Origin: Verrucomicrobiota bacterium
GTDB lineage: Bacteria > Verrucomicrobiota > Verrucomicrobiia > Opitutales > Opitutaceae
Assembly: GCA_023432225.1 (NCBI GenBank)
Contig: JAEYUW010000002.1
Location: forward strand, 310,001-374,000
DNA length: 64,000 nt
Direction of reading: 5' to 3'
The number at the start of each line of letters is the position of its first letter. Position 1 is the first letter of the stretch. The notes beneath the pieces are model-generated. The model ran no database searches. It saw nothing but the letters and a program-made list of their open reading frames with translations, and was not told the DNA's origin. Below, piece after piece: positions 26,201 to 35,100 of this stretch. The translations under genes and the position numbers were made by a program.

Positions 26201-26735
26201 AGTGGGCGATGCCGAGCGTCTCTGGCAGGCGCTGCAAGTGGTGAATCCGGTCGGCCTCGACCAAGTCGTGCCGCGCGCCGTGCCGAGGCAGAGCAACGTC
26301 TATTTCTCGAGTTCGGACGCGGACTTCGCCGATCGCGTCGAAGCGGCCGCCCGTTGGCCGGAGCTTCGGGCGGGTCGCGTGCCCGTGCGCGGCGGCTGGC
26401 GACTCTACTCGAGCGGCCCGGGCCTGTTCCTCCACAAGGTTCGCGCGTGCTTGCTCGGTGTGCGCGAGTCGTTCGGCGACGTCGTGTTTGATCCGGTGCT
26501 CCCGCGCAGTCTCGATGGTCTCGCGGCCACGACGCGCTTGTGCGGACGCTCAGTGAAAATCGTCTACGCGGTCCGCGCGGCCTCATTCTCGCCGCAGCAA
26601 GTCCGCGTCAACGGCCATTCGCTCAGCGGCACCCGCGAACCGAATCCGTATCGTGCGGGTGGCCTGCGTGTGCCGCTTTCCCGCGTCTCGGCCCACCTCA
26701 CGTCAGAATCCAATTTGATCGAGATCGATCTGTGA
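23292..26735 (+). CDS. GH94 phosphorylase resembling 1,2-beta-oligoglucan phosphorylase
   Basis: The 1147-residue protein has no signal peptide, so it is cytoplasmic. Its N-terminal region (HRETLLNQLLPGP, EIFHAQDLGLADEAAVRNNE, YVSQYIDLLPVTD) looks like that of GH94 1,2-beta-oligoglucan (sophorooligosaccharide) phosphorylases rather than cellobiose or chitobiose enzymes. The catalytic (alpha/alpha)6 domain carries WPQWFMFPPFHFIQQ and the general-acid region NYGDGDWDDTLQP (Asp791 to Asp794). Such enzymes reversibly phosphorolyse beta-1,2-gluco-oligosaccharides to glucose-1-phosphate. It lies between the two TonB receptors and downstream of a GH144-type glucanase, which fits the assignment. Subfamily specificity is my judgement from remembered family features. 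Confidence 0.82.
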   Translation: MGSVSPHALSLSSAADFGLIELASASGLRAQLLPSGALFALRHRETLLNQLLPGPAEEGLFRLLVRWENAAGQVAGSAPLVGREVAFAAAGGPAWRAAPRAGVECITTLTLHPQHAAWAWRVQIRNASSEPFACEIFHAQDLGLADEAAVRNNEAYVSQYIDLLPVTDAALGHVVLARQNQPAAGGRHPWAAFACAEGAAAFCTDGYQFFGADHRLTGEPAALREPQLPSRRLQYECALAGLQTRPLNLAPGASAVVTFVARYLEDHPAASSAADLARLAEVLPPTWAAAPRATTFASCAASVFGSAPWVHGASPTDAEVAAWFPGARRHEEFDAQRQLLSFFCADQTHVVLRAKEAIVARPHGHILRNGDGRWIDDQQWGVTCYAAGVFGAQVYLGNPSIARLLSVVRNPLNVARASGQRVFVRRAGAWQQLGVPSAFVMEAGRVRWLYRLPELTIEATLRCSAELAASYLTLSVIAGAPQEFLITHQLALGANEFDARGALEVNAGSGWIAAAPARSSFLAQHLPQTCFALASIDPEQVATFGGDELLYADGNPRGGPYAVFRSAAVQRFALALVGTNEGAVALDAAVAAARSDYAAERPATPPAAPVRLGGARDSGVARLDDVLPWFTHNASIHFSTPHGLEQYGGAAWGVRDVTQGSIEWLLAAGEFAVARRVLERVFSQQYAGAAAQAEHVAGAWPQWFMFPPFHFIQQAHSHGDVCFWPVKALCDYVEATNDFAFLNEPVGYTDAKTFTPTEPRESLWAHCDRVLAHVESRLVPGTALVNYGDGDWDDTLQPADPTLRTRMVSAWTVGLAFHTFRQFADVSRRAGQGSRAEKLEALLTRMRADFAAQLMPEGTVAGFLINEADGSKRPLLHPSDRITNIRYRLLPMTRSVIAELFTPEEAKRHLAIVERDLKFSDGVRLMSEPAVYHGGLEKLFKRAETAANVGREIGLQYVHAHLRYAEAMAKVGDAERLWQALQVVNPVGLDQVVPRAVPRQSNVYFSSSDADFADRVEAAARWPELRAGRVPVRGGWRLYSSGPGLFLHKVRACLLGVRESFGDVVFDPVLPRSLDGLAATTRLCGRSVKIVYAVRAASFSPQQVRVNGHSLSGTREPNPYRAGGLRVPLSRVSAHLTSESNLIEIDL

Positions 26736-26791
26736 TCCGCGATCGCGCGCGCGGCCCCGGAGGCCTCGCGCGCAGTCTCTCGTTACCTAGT

Positions 26792-29593
26792 ATGAAACCT
26801 CACCAGCTAGCCCCAGCTATGCCCCCAGGAAAATCCGCGAAAGTCGCGCTGCCTCTCGCCGCGATGCTCGCTCTGACGCCAATGCTCTTGGCGCAAACGG
26901 TCACACCGGCCTCGGACCCCAAGACCGATGACGGCGTGGTGCAACTCGAGACGTTCGTCGTGAACACCGATCGCGACATCGGCTACGTGGCCGTCGACTC
27001 GCTCGCCGGCGGTCGCACGAATACGCCGATCAAACTCACGCCGGCGGCGATGTCGTCCTTGACGCGCACGTTCCTCGACGACGTGGCGATTCAGGACGTT
27101 CGCGAGTCGCTCCAGTGGGCGCTGAACGTCATCCCGTCCGACTACGGGGCGGGCAAGAATTCGTCGCCATTCGGCGACTTCGATTTCAACTTCCGCGGTG
27201 CGGGGCAGTCGCTGCAAGGCGGAGCCGGCCCGACGCGCAACTATTTCACCTATTACCAGAGCGCCGACACCTACAATGTCGAGCGCATCGAGTTCGACCG
27301 TGGTCCGAACTCGATTCTGTTCGGCGTCGGCACCGTTGGCGGCGTGCTCAGCACCTACACGAAGCAGGCGCGGCTCGATAAGGATTTCGTGACGCCGCAG
27401 TTCGTCTTCGACAGCAACGGCAGTCAGCGCTTCACCCTCGATACCAACCGCCGCTTCCTCGACAACAAACTCGCCCTGCGCCTCAACGCTCTCATCGAAG
27501 AGCAAAAGGGCTGGCAGGATCAGGATGTGGACAAGCAGCGCGCGCTCGACATCGCGCTCGCGTATCAGCTTTCGCCGAACACCACGGTCCGTCTCGACGC
27601 CGAGGCGAGTCGGGCGGAGCGCTCCTTCTTCCGCGGCACCGCGCCCGAAGGCACCGGCCGCTACGACGGCGTCTCCGTCTCCAACACGTGGGCCGCCGCA
27701 CCGGTCACGCCGGGTGGCGCCGCCGCTCCCTCCGGCGCCACGGCGCGCATGGACGGTGGCACCTACTGGCACGTCTACATCCCCACGCTGTCGAGCATTG
27801 GCATCAACAACTGGAACGTCGGCTATCGCTCCAACGGCATCTTCCTGCCGATCGCGCCGCAGGCCGGTTGGTATCCGACCTCGATGACGAACGGCACGCT
27901 CACCATTGATGGCAGCACGATCGCCGTCATTCCGAAGCGCGAGTTCACCGTCGGCGCCAAGGACGCAATGTCGAAGCCGGAATACGACACCGCCACGCTC
28001 TGGCTGACGCACAGCTTCACCCGCGACCTCGAACTCGCCGTCACCGGCTACTATTATCAGGACTCCCGCGACTCGAAAAACTACGAGGGCATCGGTTTCC
28101 TCGCCGTCGACATCAACAAGCAGCTCCCCAACGGCGCCGCGAATCCGAACTTCGGCAAGCGCTACGGCGACTTCATGGTCAGCCAGCAAAATCAGGATCG
28201 CGGCGTGAAGGAACTCCGCGCCCAGCTCACCTATAAGCTCGACACGCGATTCCTCGACCAGCCCTACCGCCAGACGTTCAGCGTCTCCGCCGGCCATCAG
28301 GAAATCACGTGGCACGCGCGCCAGCTGAACGCACAAATCCTCAACGCCGGCATCACCGGCGCCGGCAACCGCATCATTCGCGCCCGCATCTACGAGGACG
28401 ACACGCATCCGACCATCGCGCTGCCCGCGACGATCGGCAACTACCAGGTCGGCTACGCGCCGCACGACAGCAACTGGTTCGACTTCGACGAGGATTACAC
28501 CCTCAAGCACGTCGCCGCGTTCACGCACATCCGCGCGCTCGACGACAAGTTGAGCGTGCTCCTCGGCGCGCGCCACGACAGCTACGACCAGTTCCGCCTC
28601 AACGCCATCATCCCGACCACGACCGCCTCGTCCGCGGAAGGCACGACGTATTCGGGCGGCGCCGTCTACTACATCGGCCACGTCGGCGTTTTCGCCAACT
28701 ACGGCAAAAACTTCGAGCCGATCGGTCCCGGCCGCAATCCGAGCCTGAACGGCACGCCCTTTGAGGCCACGAGCGGCGAAGGCGTCGACCTCGGCCTCCG
28801 TTACTCGACCGACGACGGCAAATACTACGCGACCGCGGTCTACTACGACGCCAAGTCGCGCGACCGCATCACCGGCACGAAGATCGGCTTCGGCAACATC
28901 TGGAATCAATACTTCGACGCCCGCGGCGAGACGCGCGACGCGGCTCTCGGCTCGCTCGCCTACGACGATACGCAATCCTTGAAGGTCAGCGGCTACGAAT
29001 TCGAGATCACGGCGAACCCGACGAAGAACATCCGCCTCCAGGCCAGCTACGCGCTGCCGGAGTCCGAAATCGTCGACGCTCTCGCCGGTCAGCGCGCTTA
29101 CTACGCGGCCAATTTCGCGAAATGGGACGCTGCCGCCAACCTCGGCAACACCGCCGCGACCAATCTTCGCACCGCGCTCGTGAACGCCCAGTCGACGCTC
29201 GACAACAACGTCGCCGGCAAGACGGTCGCCGGAACGACGAAATACGTCGCGAACCTCTTCGCGAACTACACGTTCACGAACGACACGCTAAAGGGTCTCT
29301 CCATCGGCGGCGGCTTCTCTCGCACCGGCAAGCAATACTCGACGGTCATCCGCAACGAGACTTACTACCGCGCCGAGCGCAACACGACGAGCATGGTGGT
29401 CGCTTACTCCACGAAGCTCGGCTCCGTTCCCGCGCGCTTCGCGTTGAACGTGCTCAACGTGCTCGACGACAAGGATCCGGTGATCACGAGCTACGACGGC
29501 TCCTGGCGCGACAGCGCCGGCCGTGCGATTGCGAACGGGTATTTCCTGCCCGCACCGCGCACCTTCAAATTCACGGCTAGCTTCTCGCTCTAA
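26792..29593 (+). CDS. TonB-dependent outer-membrane receptor, copy B
   Basis: The product is 933 residues from ATG 26792, with a signal peptide ending near MLLAQT. The mature N-terminus VQLETFVVNTDRDIGYVAVD and the plug (NFRGAGQSLQGGAGPTRNYF, VERIEFDRGPNSILFGVG) are almost the same as in receptor A. The barrel loops differ, as expected if the two bind different oligosaccharide sizes or substituents. It ends FKFTASFSL, lacking the terminal Phe of copy A. It starts 57 nt after the GH94 stop. The pair probably arose by tandem duplication around the GH94 gene. Confidence 0.92.
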   Translation: MKPHQLAPAMPPGKSAKVALPLAAMLALTPMLLAQTVTPASDPKTDDGVVQLETFVVNTDRDIGYVAVDSLAGGRTNTPIKLTPAAMSSLTRTFLDDVAIQDVRESLQWALNVIPSDYGAGKNSSPFGDFDFNFRGAGQSLQGGAGPTRNYFTYYQSADTYNVERIEFDRGPNSILFGVGTVGGVLSTYTKQARLDKDFVTPQFVFDSNGSQRFTLDTNRRFLDNKLALRLNALIEEQKGWQDQDVDKQRALDIALAYQLSPNTTVRLDAEASRAERSFFRGTAPEGTGRYDGVSVSNTWAAAPVTPGGAAAPSGATARMDGGTYWHVYIPTLSSIGINNWNVGYRSNGIFLPIAPQAGWYPTSMTNGTLTIDGSTIAVIPKREFTVGAKDAMSKPEYDTATLWLTHSFTRDLELAVTGYYYQDSRDSKNYEGIGFLAVDINKQLPNGAANPNFGKRYGDFMVSQQNQDRGVKELRAQLTYKLDTRFLDQPYRQTFSVSAGHQEITWHARQLNAQILNAGITGAGNRIIRARIYEDDTHPTIALPATIGNYQVGYAPHDSNWFDFDEDYTLKHVAAFTHIRALDDKLSVLLGARHDSYDQFRLNAIIPTTTASSAEGTTYSGGAVYYIGHVGVFANYGKNFEPIGPGRNPSLNGTPFEATSGEGVDLGLRYSTDDGKYYATAVYYDAKSRDRITGTKIGFGNIWNQYFDARGETRDAALGSLAYDDTQSLKVSGYEFEITANPTKNIRLQASYALPESEIVDALAGQRAYYAANFAKWDAAANLGNTAATNLRTALVNAQSTLDNNVAGKTVAGTTKYVANLFANYTFTNDTLKGLSIGGGFSRTGKQYSTVIRNETYYRAERNTTSMVVAYSTKLGSVPARFALNVLNVLDDKDPVITSYDGSWRDSAGRAIANGYFLPAPRTFKFTASFSL

Positions 29594-29616
29594 AAACCAC
29601 GTTACATCTGAACCCG

Positions 29617-29643
29617 GGCGGCGCTTCCTCATGAAGCGCCGCC
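29617..29643 (+). terminator. Perfect 11-bp hairpin between receptor B and the phosphodiesterase
   Basis: GGCGGCGCTTC / GAAGCGCCGCC close on a 5-nt loop, 23 nt after the receptor stop and only 9 nt before the next ATG (29653). It lacks a T tract. Its position suggests attenuation or protection of the receptor mRNA, and it could also hide the next gene's ribosome site. Confidence 0.55.
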
Positions 29644-29652
29644 TTACCTCCC

Positions 29653-30534
29653 ATGATCCTCCGCTGTCGCCTCGCCGCCTTTCGCCCGATTCTCGCTCTC
29701 GAGCTGGCGCTCGCGTGCGTCGCCACCAGTGGGATCGCCGGAGAGGAGGCTGTGCTCGACCGCCCGCGTCCCGTTGTGATTGCTCATCGCGGCTACAGCT
29801 CCGCCGCTCCGGAGAACACGCGCGGTGCTTTCCGTCTCGCCGTCGCGAGCGGCGCCGATCTGGTCGAACTCGATTATCATCACTCGCGCGATGGTGTGCC
29901 GGTCGTCATCCACGACAGCACGCTTGACCGCACCACCGACGCTGTGGCCCGCTGGGGTGGAAAAGATCTGCGGGTCGCCGATCGCACTGCGGCCGAACTC
30001 AACGAGCTCGACGCGGGCCGCTGGTTCGACGGCCGCACGAGTGAACACCTGTCGACCTTGGCAGAGACGCTGGAATTTATCACGACGGCACACGCGGTTC
30101 CGCTCATCGAGCACAAGGCGGGCGATGCCGCGACGCTGGCGCAGCTGTTGCGCGAGCGCGGTTGGGTAAATCGAGTCGTCGTCCAGAGTTTCGATTGGAA
30201 TTTCCTGCGCGAGCTGCACGCGCTCTTACCCGAGCAAGTCCTTGCCTCCCTCGGCCCGCCCCACGCGCGCCGCACTGGCGCGACTCCGCTGCGCGAAGGT
30301 CAGCCGGACGACGAAGCGTGGAACGAACTGGCCGCCGCCGGTGTCCGCGTCGTCGTGTGGGATCGCAACCTCACCGCGGCGAACATCGCCGCCGCGCACG
30401 CTCGCGGCTTCAAAATCTGGATCTACACGATCGATGAGCCGAGCGTGGTCCGCGATCTGCGCGCGCGCGGTGTCGATGGCTTCATCACCAACAATCCTTC
30501 CATCCTCTGGAAAACGCTCGGCGAGCTCCGCTGA
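29653..30534 (+). CDS. Exported glycerophosphodiester phosphodiesterase
   Basis: This 293-residue GDPD-family protein has an N-terminal signal peptide (ILALELALACVATSGIAG). Catalytic motifs are VIAHRGYSSAAPENT, LVELDYHHSRDGVPVVIHD, PLIEHKAG and the C-terminal GVDGFITNNP. These enzymes release glycerol-3-phosphate from glycerophosphodiesters using a divalent metal. It should be periplasmic or secreted. It lies in the glucan locus between a TonB receptor and a sugar symporter. Many bacterial periplasmic beta-1,2-glucans carry phosphoglycerol, so trimming that group is a reasonable inferred role. Lipid-headgroup scavenging is the alternative. Confidence 0.85.
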   Translation: MILRCRLAAFRPILALELALACVATSGIAGEEAVLDRPRPVVIAHRGYSSAAPENTRGAFRLAVASGADLVELDYHHSRDGVPVVIHDSTLDRTTDAVARWGGKDLRVADRTAAELNELDAGRWFDGRTSEHLSTLAETLEFITTAHAVPLIEHKAGDAATLAQLLRERGWVNRVVVQSFDWNFLRELHALLPEQVLASLGPPHARRTGATPLREGQPDDEAWNELAAAGVRVVVWDRNLTAANIAAAHARGFKIWIYTIDEPSVVRDLRARGVDGFITNNPSILWKTLGELR

Positions 30535-30558
30535 GTTCCGCTGCCTCTCCTCGATTTC

Positions 30559-31977
30559 ATGAATTCCCACCACACGACCGCCGCGGCTGACCGCGTGCCC
30601 GTTTCGCAGAAAGTCGCTTACGGCATGGGGGCGATCGTCACGATCGTGGCCGTCAATTCCGTCGTGCAGCTGACCAATCTGGTCTACGTCGTGGGTCTCG
30701 GTGTCAGCGCCATCTGGATCGCTTACGCGCAGGCTTTCCCGCGGCTGTGGGATGCAATCATCGATCCGTTCCTCGGCAACATGTCCGACAACTGCCGCTC
30801 GCGCTGGGGGCGGCGAATCCCGTTCCTCGTCGTCGGCGGCGTGTTGATCGGCATCGCGTTCTGGGCGCTGTGGACGGTGCCGCGCGATTGGAGCAAGGAA
30901 TGGATGTTCGGCTATTTTCTCGTGACGTCGCTGTTCTTCTACACCGTCGTGCCGATCTACGCGATTCCGCACGGGGCGCTCGGCATGGAGATGACCGACG
31001 ACTACCACGAGAAGACGAGCATCTTCGCCTACGCGAGTTTCATCGGCAACGTCGGCGCCCTCACGCTGCCGTGGGTCTACTTCCTCGCGAACCGCCCGAT
31101 CTTCGGCGGCGACACGGTCAACGGCATTAAATGGGTCTGCCTCGGCATGAGCGTCATTCTCACCGGCGCTGCGATGTGGTGCGCGTTCGTTTGCAAGGAG
31201 GGCAAACTCCACCAGGCGAGTCAGCAGGAGCGCGTTCCGGTGTTCCAGAGTTTCAAGGCCACGTATCGCAACACCACGTTCCTCCGCTTGGTCGGCGCGT
31301 ATGTGCTGCTGATCGTGGCGTTCCAGCTCGTGATGGGTTTCAACAACTACATCCAGATTTTCTACCTCTTCGGCGGTAAGACCGACGCCGCGTCGGAGGT
31401 CATGGCGGTCAACGGCACGCTCTGGGCCGTTGTCGGTATTCTCGGTGCGTTTCCGATGACGTGGCTCTCGAAGCACTACGGCAAACGCTTCACCGTGCTT
31501 CTGGCGTTTGCGCTCATGATCGGTGGTAACCTGTCCAAAATCGTCGCCTACAACCCGGCCCATCCGTATTGGACAATTTTTCCGACTGTGTGCCTCTCGC
31601 TCGGCATGGTCTTCGCCTTCTCGCTCGTGAACGCGATGATCGCGGACATTTGCGACGAGGAGGAACTCGCCACGGGCATCCGGCGCGAGGGCATTTATTT
31701 CGCCGTCTACAACTGGTGGTGGAAGGTCGCGGTCTCGATCGCGACGATCATCAGCGGCTACCTGCAACGTTTCACGGGTTTCGTGGAGGGCGCTAAAACC
31801 CAGAGCGACTCCACGCTCTTCCAGCTCCGCGCGTGGGAAATCGGTCTGCCGGCCGCGATCTGCTTGGTCAGCGTCTGGCTGCTGGCGAAGTATCCGCTGA
31901 CCGAGGCCCGCGCCTACGAAATCAAAGCGCTGCTCAAACAGCGCAAAGCCATCGCCGCGCCGCCAGCGGGCGCGTAG
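30559..31977 (+). CDS. GPH-family (MFS) sugar:cation symporter
   Basis: The 472-residue integral membrane protein has about 12 hydrophobic segments. The GPH signature region is visible in DAIIDPFLGNMSDNCRSRWG followed by RRIPFLVVGG. A mid-protein acidic stretch IADICDEEELATGIRREG is also typical. Family members co-transport disaccharides or glycosides with protons or sodium across the inner membrane. It begins 24 nt after the phosphodiesterase and probably brings periplasmic oligosaccharides to the cytoplasmic GH94 and GH3 enzymes. Length and topology are normal. The substrate is inferred from context. Confidence 0.88.
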   Translation: MNSHHTTAAADRVPVSQKVAYGMGAIVTIVAVNSVVQLTNLVYVVGLGVSAIWIAYAQAFPRLWDAIIDPFLGNMSDNCRSRWGRRIPFLVVGGVLIGIAFWALWTVPRDWSKEWMFGYFLVTSLFFYTVVPIYAIPHGALGMEMTDDYHEKTSIFAYASFIGNVGALTLPWVYFLANRPIFGGDTVNGIKWVCLGMSVILTGAAMWCAFVCKEGKLHQASQQERVPVFQSFKATYRNTTFLRLVGAYVLLIVAFQLVMGFNNYIQIFYLFGGKTDAASEVMAVNGTLWAVVGILGAFPMTWLSKHYGKRFTVLLAFALMIGGNLSKIVAYNPAHPYWTIFPTVCLSLGMVFAFSLVNAMIADICDEEELATGIRREGIYFAVYNWWWKVAVSIATIISGYLQRFTGFVEGAKTQSDSTLFQLRAWEIGLPAAICLVSVWLLAKYPLTEARAYEIKALLKQRKAIAAPPAGA

Positions 31978-32003
31978 CCGTTCCGTTGCAAACCTTCCGT
32001 TCC

Positions 32004-32094
32004 TGTAGGGCTCGACCTTGGGTCGAGCCTCGCGCCCGTGCGCGGCACGCGCCCGCGAGCGCGAGCGAGGCCTCACACGAGGTGAGGCCCTACA
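32004..32094. repeat. Double-hairpin repeat TGTAGGGC...GCCCTACA, copy 2
   Basis: Terminal inverted repeats TGTAGGGC/GCCCTACA enclose hairpins GGCTCGACC/GGTCGAGCC and GGCCTCAC/GTGAGGCC around a GC-rich spacer. The right end lies 20 bp before the ATG at 32115. It is almost the same in its terminal hairpins as copy 3 at 35357-35429; only the spacer differs. Confidence 0.88.
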
Positions 32095-32114
32095 AGTTTG
32101 AGCCCATTTACTTT

Positions 32115-35100
32115 ATGAAAACGCGTTCAGTCCTCGTCCGTTCTGCGCTCGCCACTGCGTTTGTTGTCGCCACCGCTGTTTCCAATTTCGCGCAATCGCG
32201 TCAGCTCGACGATTTCACGACGGCCGAAGGTTGGACGGTGGCGACCTCCGAAGGGGCGCAAGCCACCGTCAGCCACTCGGTCGGCAAAACGGGCGGCGCC
32301 CTCGTGCTCGATTTCGATCTGAGTCAGGCCTACGGCCACGCGATCGCGCGCAAGGCCTTCAACGTCGATCTGCCGGCCAACTACCAGTTCACCTTCGACC
32401 TGCGCGGCGACTGCCCGGTGAACAACTTCGAAGTGAAGCTCATCGACGAGCACGAGAACGTCTGGTGGATCAAGCGTCTCGCGGTGAAATTCCCCGAGCA
32501 GTTCGAGAAACAACACGTTCGCAAGCGCCACATCACCTACGCGTGGGGACCGTTGCGCACGCCGGAAATCAAACACGTGCGTGCCATCGAGTTCGTCGTC
32601 TCCTCGGCGACAGGCGGCAAGGGCCGCATCTACATCTCGAACCTTCGCTTCGAGCCGATCGATGATTCCCTCGCGGCCAATGCGCGGGCGAAAGTCACGG
32701 CCACGCACGGTTCGCCGAAGACCGACGCGCGCGGCACCGTGACCGAAAACTGGTCCGTGCCTGCGAGTGCAAATGCGGCCGGAGCAGGGGAGCAGTCGCT
32801 GACGCTGGATTTCGGTTACGAGCGTGAGTTCGGTGGTCTCGCCCTCGACTGGGCCCCGGGCAAACACGCCGCGCGCTACGACGTGCAAACCTCCAGCGAC
32901 GGTCGCGATTGGCAGACGATCGCGTCGGTCGAGAGCGGAAACGGTGGACGCGATTACGTCTATCTCCCCGAGAAACAGGGCAACTTCCTCCGCCTCGCGC
33001 TGCCGGCCGGCGTAGCGGCTTCGGGCGTCGAACTCGCGCGACTCGAAGTGTTGCCACCGCAGTTCGGACTCAACGAGAACACCTTCTTCGAGGGCATCGC
33101 GCGCCAGGAGCGCCGCGGCCTGTTTCCGAAATACTACCTCGGCGAACAGTGCTTCTGGACGACGGCGGGAAGTCCGGCCGATGGCGACAATGCGTTGATT
33201 GCGGAAACCGGCCAGATCGAGGTCGCGCGCTCGGCGTTCACCGTCGAGCCGTTCCTCTACATCGATGGCCAGCTCATCACTTGGAATGATGTGCAGCTGA
33301 CGCAGTCGCTCGAGAACGGTTATCTCCCGATCCCGACGGTCGAGTGGAAGCGCGGCGACCTGACGCTGCGCATCACCACGTTCGCCGCCGGTCCCGCGGG
33401 CCCGAACAGCGTGCTGCTCACGCGCTACCGGCTCGAGAACGCGGGCCAGCCGGTGAAGGGCAAACTCTTCCTCGCGATTCGTCCGTTTCAGGTGAATCCG
33501 CCATGGCAAAGCCTGTTCCGCGCCGCGGGCTGGGCGCGCATCGAGCGCGTGCAACTCGCGGGCGGCGTCGTGCAGGTGGGCGATCGGCACCTGATTCCGC
33601 TCGATCATCCGAGCGCTTTTGGCGCGACGACCTTCGCGGGCGGCGAGGTCACCGAGCATCTCGCGCGCGGCGTCGTGCCGGAACCAAACAGCGTGGAAGA
33701 CAAAAACGGCTTCGCCTCAGCCGCGCTCGCTTACGAGTTCGAACTCGCGACCGGTGCGAGCAAGGAAGTGCGCGTGGCGTCTCCGTTCCACGCCGGCGGC
33801 GAACCGATTCCGTCGAACATCTCGGCCGAGGAAGCCGCGGGCTACGCCGACGAGGCCCAAGCCGCCACGCGGGCGATGTGGGAAGCCAAGCTCGATCTCT
33901 TTCAAGTGCGCCTGCCGGCCGCCGCGCAGCCGGTGATCGACACCATCAAGTCGAACCTCGCCTACATCTTCATCAACCAGGACGGCGCGCGCTTCCAGCC
34001 GGGCTCGCGCAACTACCAGCGCTCGTGGATTCGCGACGGCTCGCTCACCTCGACCGCGTTGCTCGAACTCGGGTTGAACGACGCCGTGAAGGCTTTCGCG
34101 GACTGGTATGCGCCGTTCCAGTTTCCCAGCGGCAAAGTGCCTTGCGTGGTCGACCAGCTTGGCGGCGACCCGACGCCGGAGCACGACAGTCACGGTCAGC
34201 TGATCTACCTGTTCATGCAGGTCTACCACTTCACGCAGGATAAAGAGTGGTTGCGCGCCAAGTGGCCGCATGTCGTCCGCACCGTGCGCTACATCCAGGA
34301 GCTGCGCGCGACGCGCAAGGTCGAGCCCTACCGCAGCGGCACGCCGGAGCAGCGCGCGCTCTACGGGCTGATGCCGGAATCGATCAGCCACGAAGGATAC
34401 TCGGCCAAGCCGATGCATTCCTATTGGGACGACGCGTTCACGCTGCGCGGTTTGAAGGACGCGACGACGATCGCCGAGATCCTTGGTGAGACGGAAGCCG
34501 CCAAGGAATTCGCCGCCGAGCGCGACGATTTCCGGAAGGACTTCTACAACTCGATCCGTCTCGCGATGCAGAACACTGGCGTCGACTACATCCCCGGTTG
34601 TGCGGAACTCGGCGATTTCGATGCGACTTCGACGACGGTGCTCGTGCAACCCGGTAACGAGGTCGGTCACCTGCCGGAGCCGGCGCTGAGCCGGACGTTC
34701 GAAAAATACTTCGAGCGCTTTGTGGCTCGTCGCGACGGCAAGTTGGAGTGGCTCGACCTCACGCCCTACGAGAATCGCGTGATTGGCACCTATGTTTACC
34801 TCGGCCAAAAGGACCGCGCGCTGGCCTGTCTCGACTACTTCATGTCGCTGCGCCGCCCCGCGGGCTGGAACCACTGGGCGGAGGTCGTTTTCCGTGATCC
34901 GAAAACGCCGCGCATGATCGGCGACATGCCGCACACCTGGTGCGGCTCGGACTTCATTCGCTCGGTGCGCGGCATGTTCGTCTATGAGCGCGAGCAGGAC
35001 GAAGCGTTGGTCGTCGCGGCTGGCGTCGCCGACGCCTGGGTGACCGATCCGGCCGGCATCGAGGTGATTTCGCTGCCGACTTACTGCGGGAAAATCAGCT

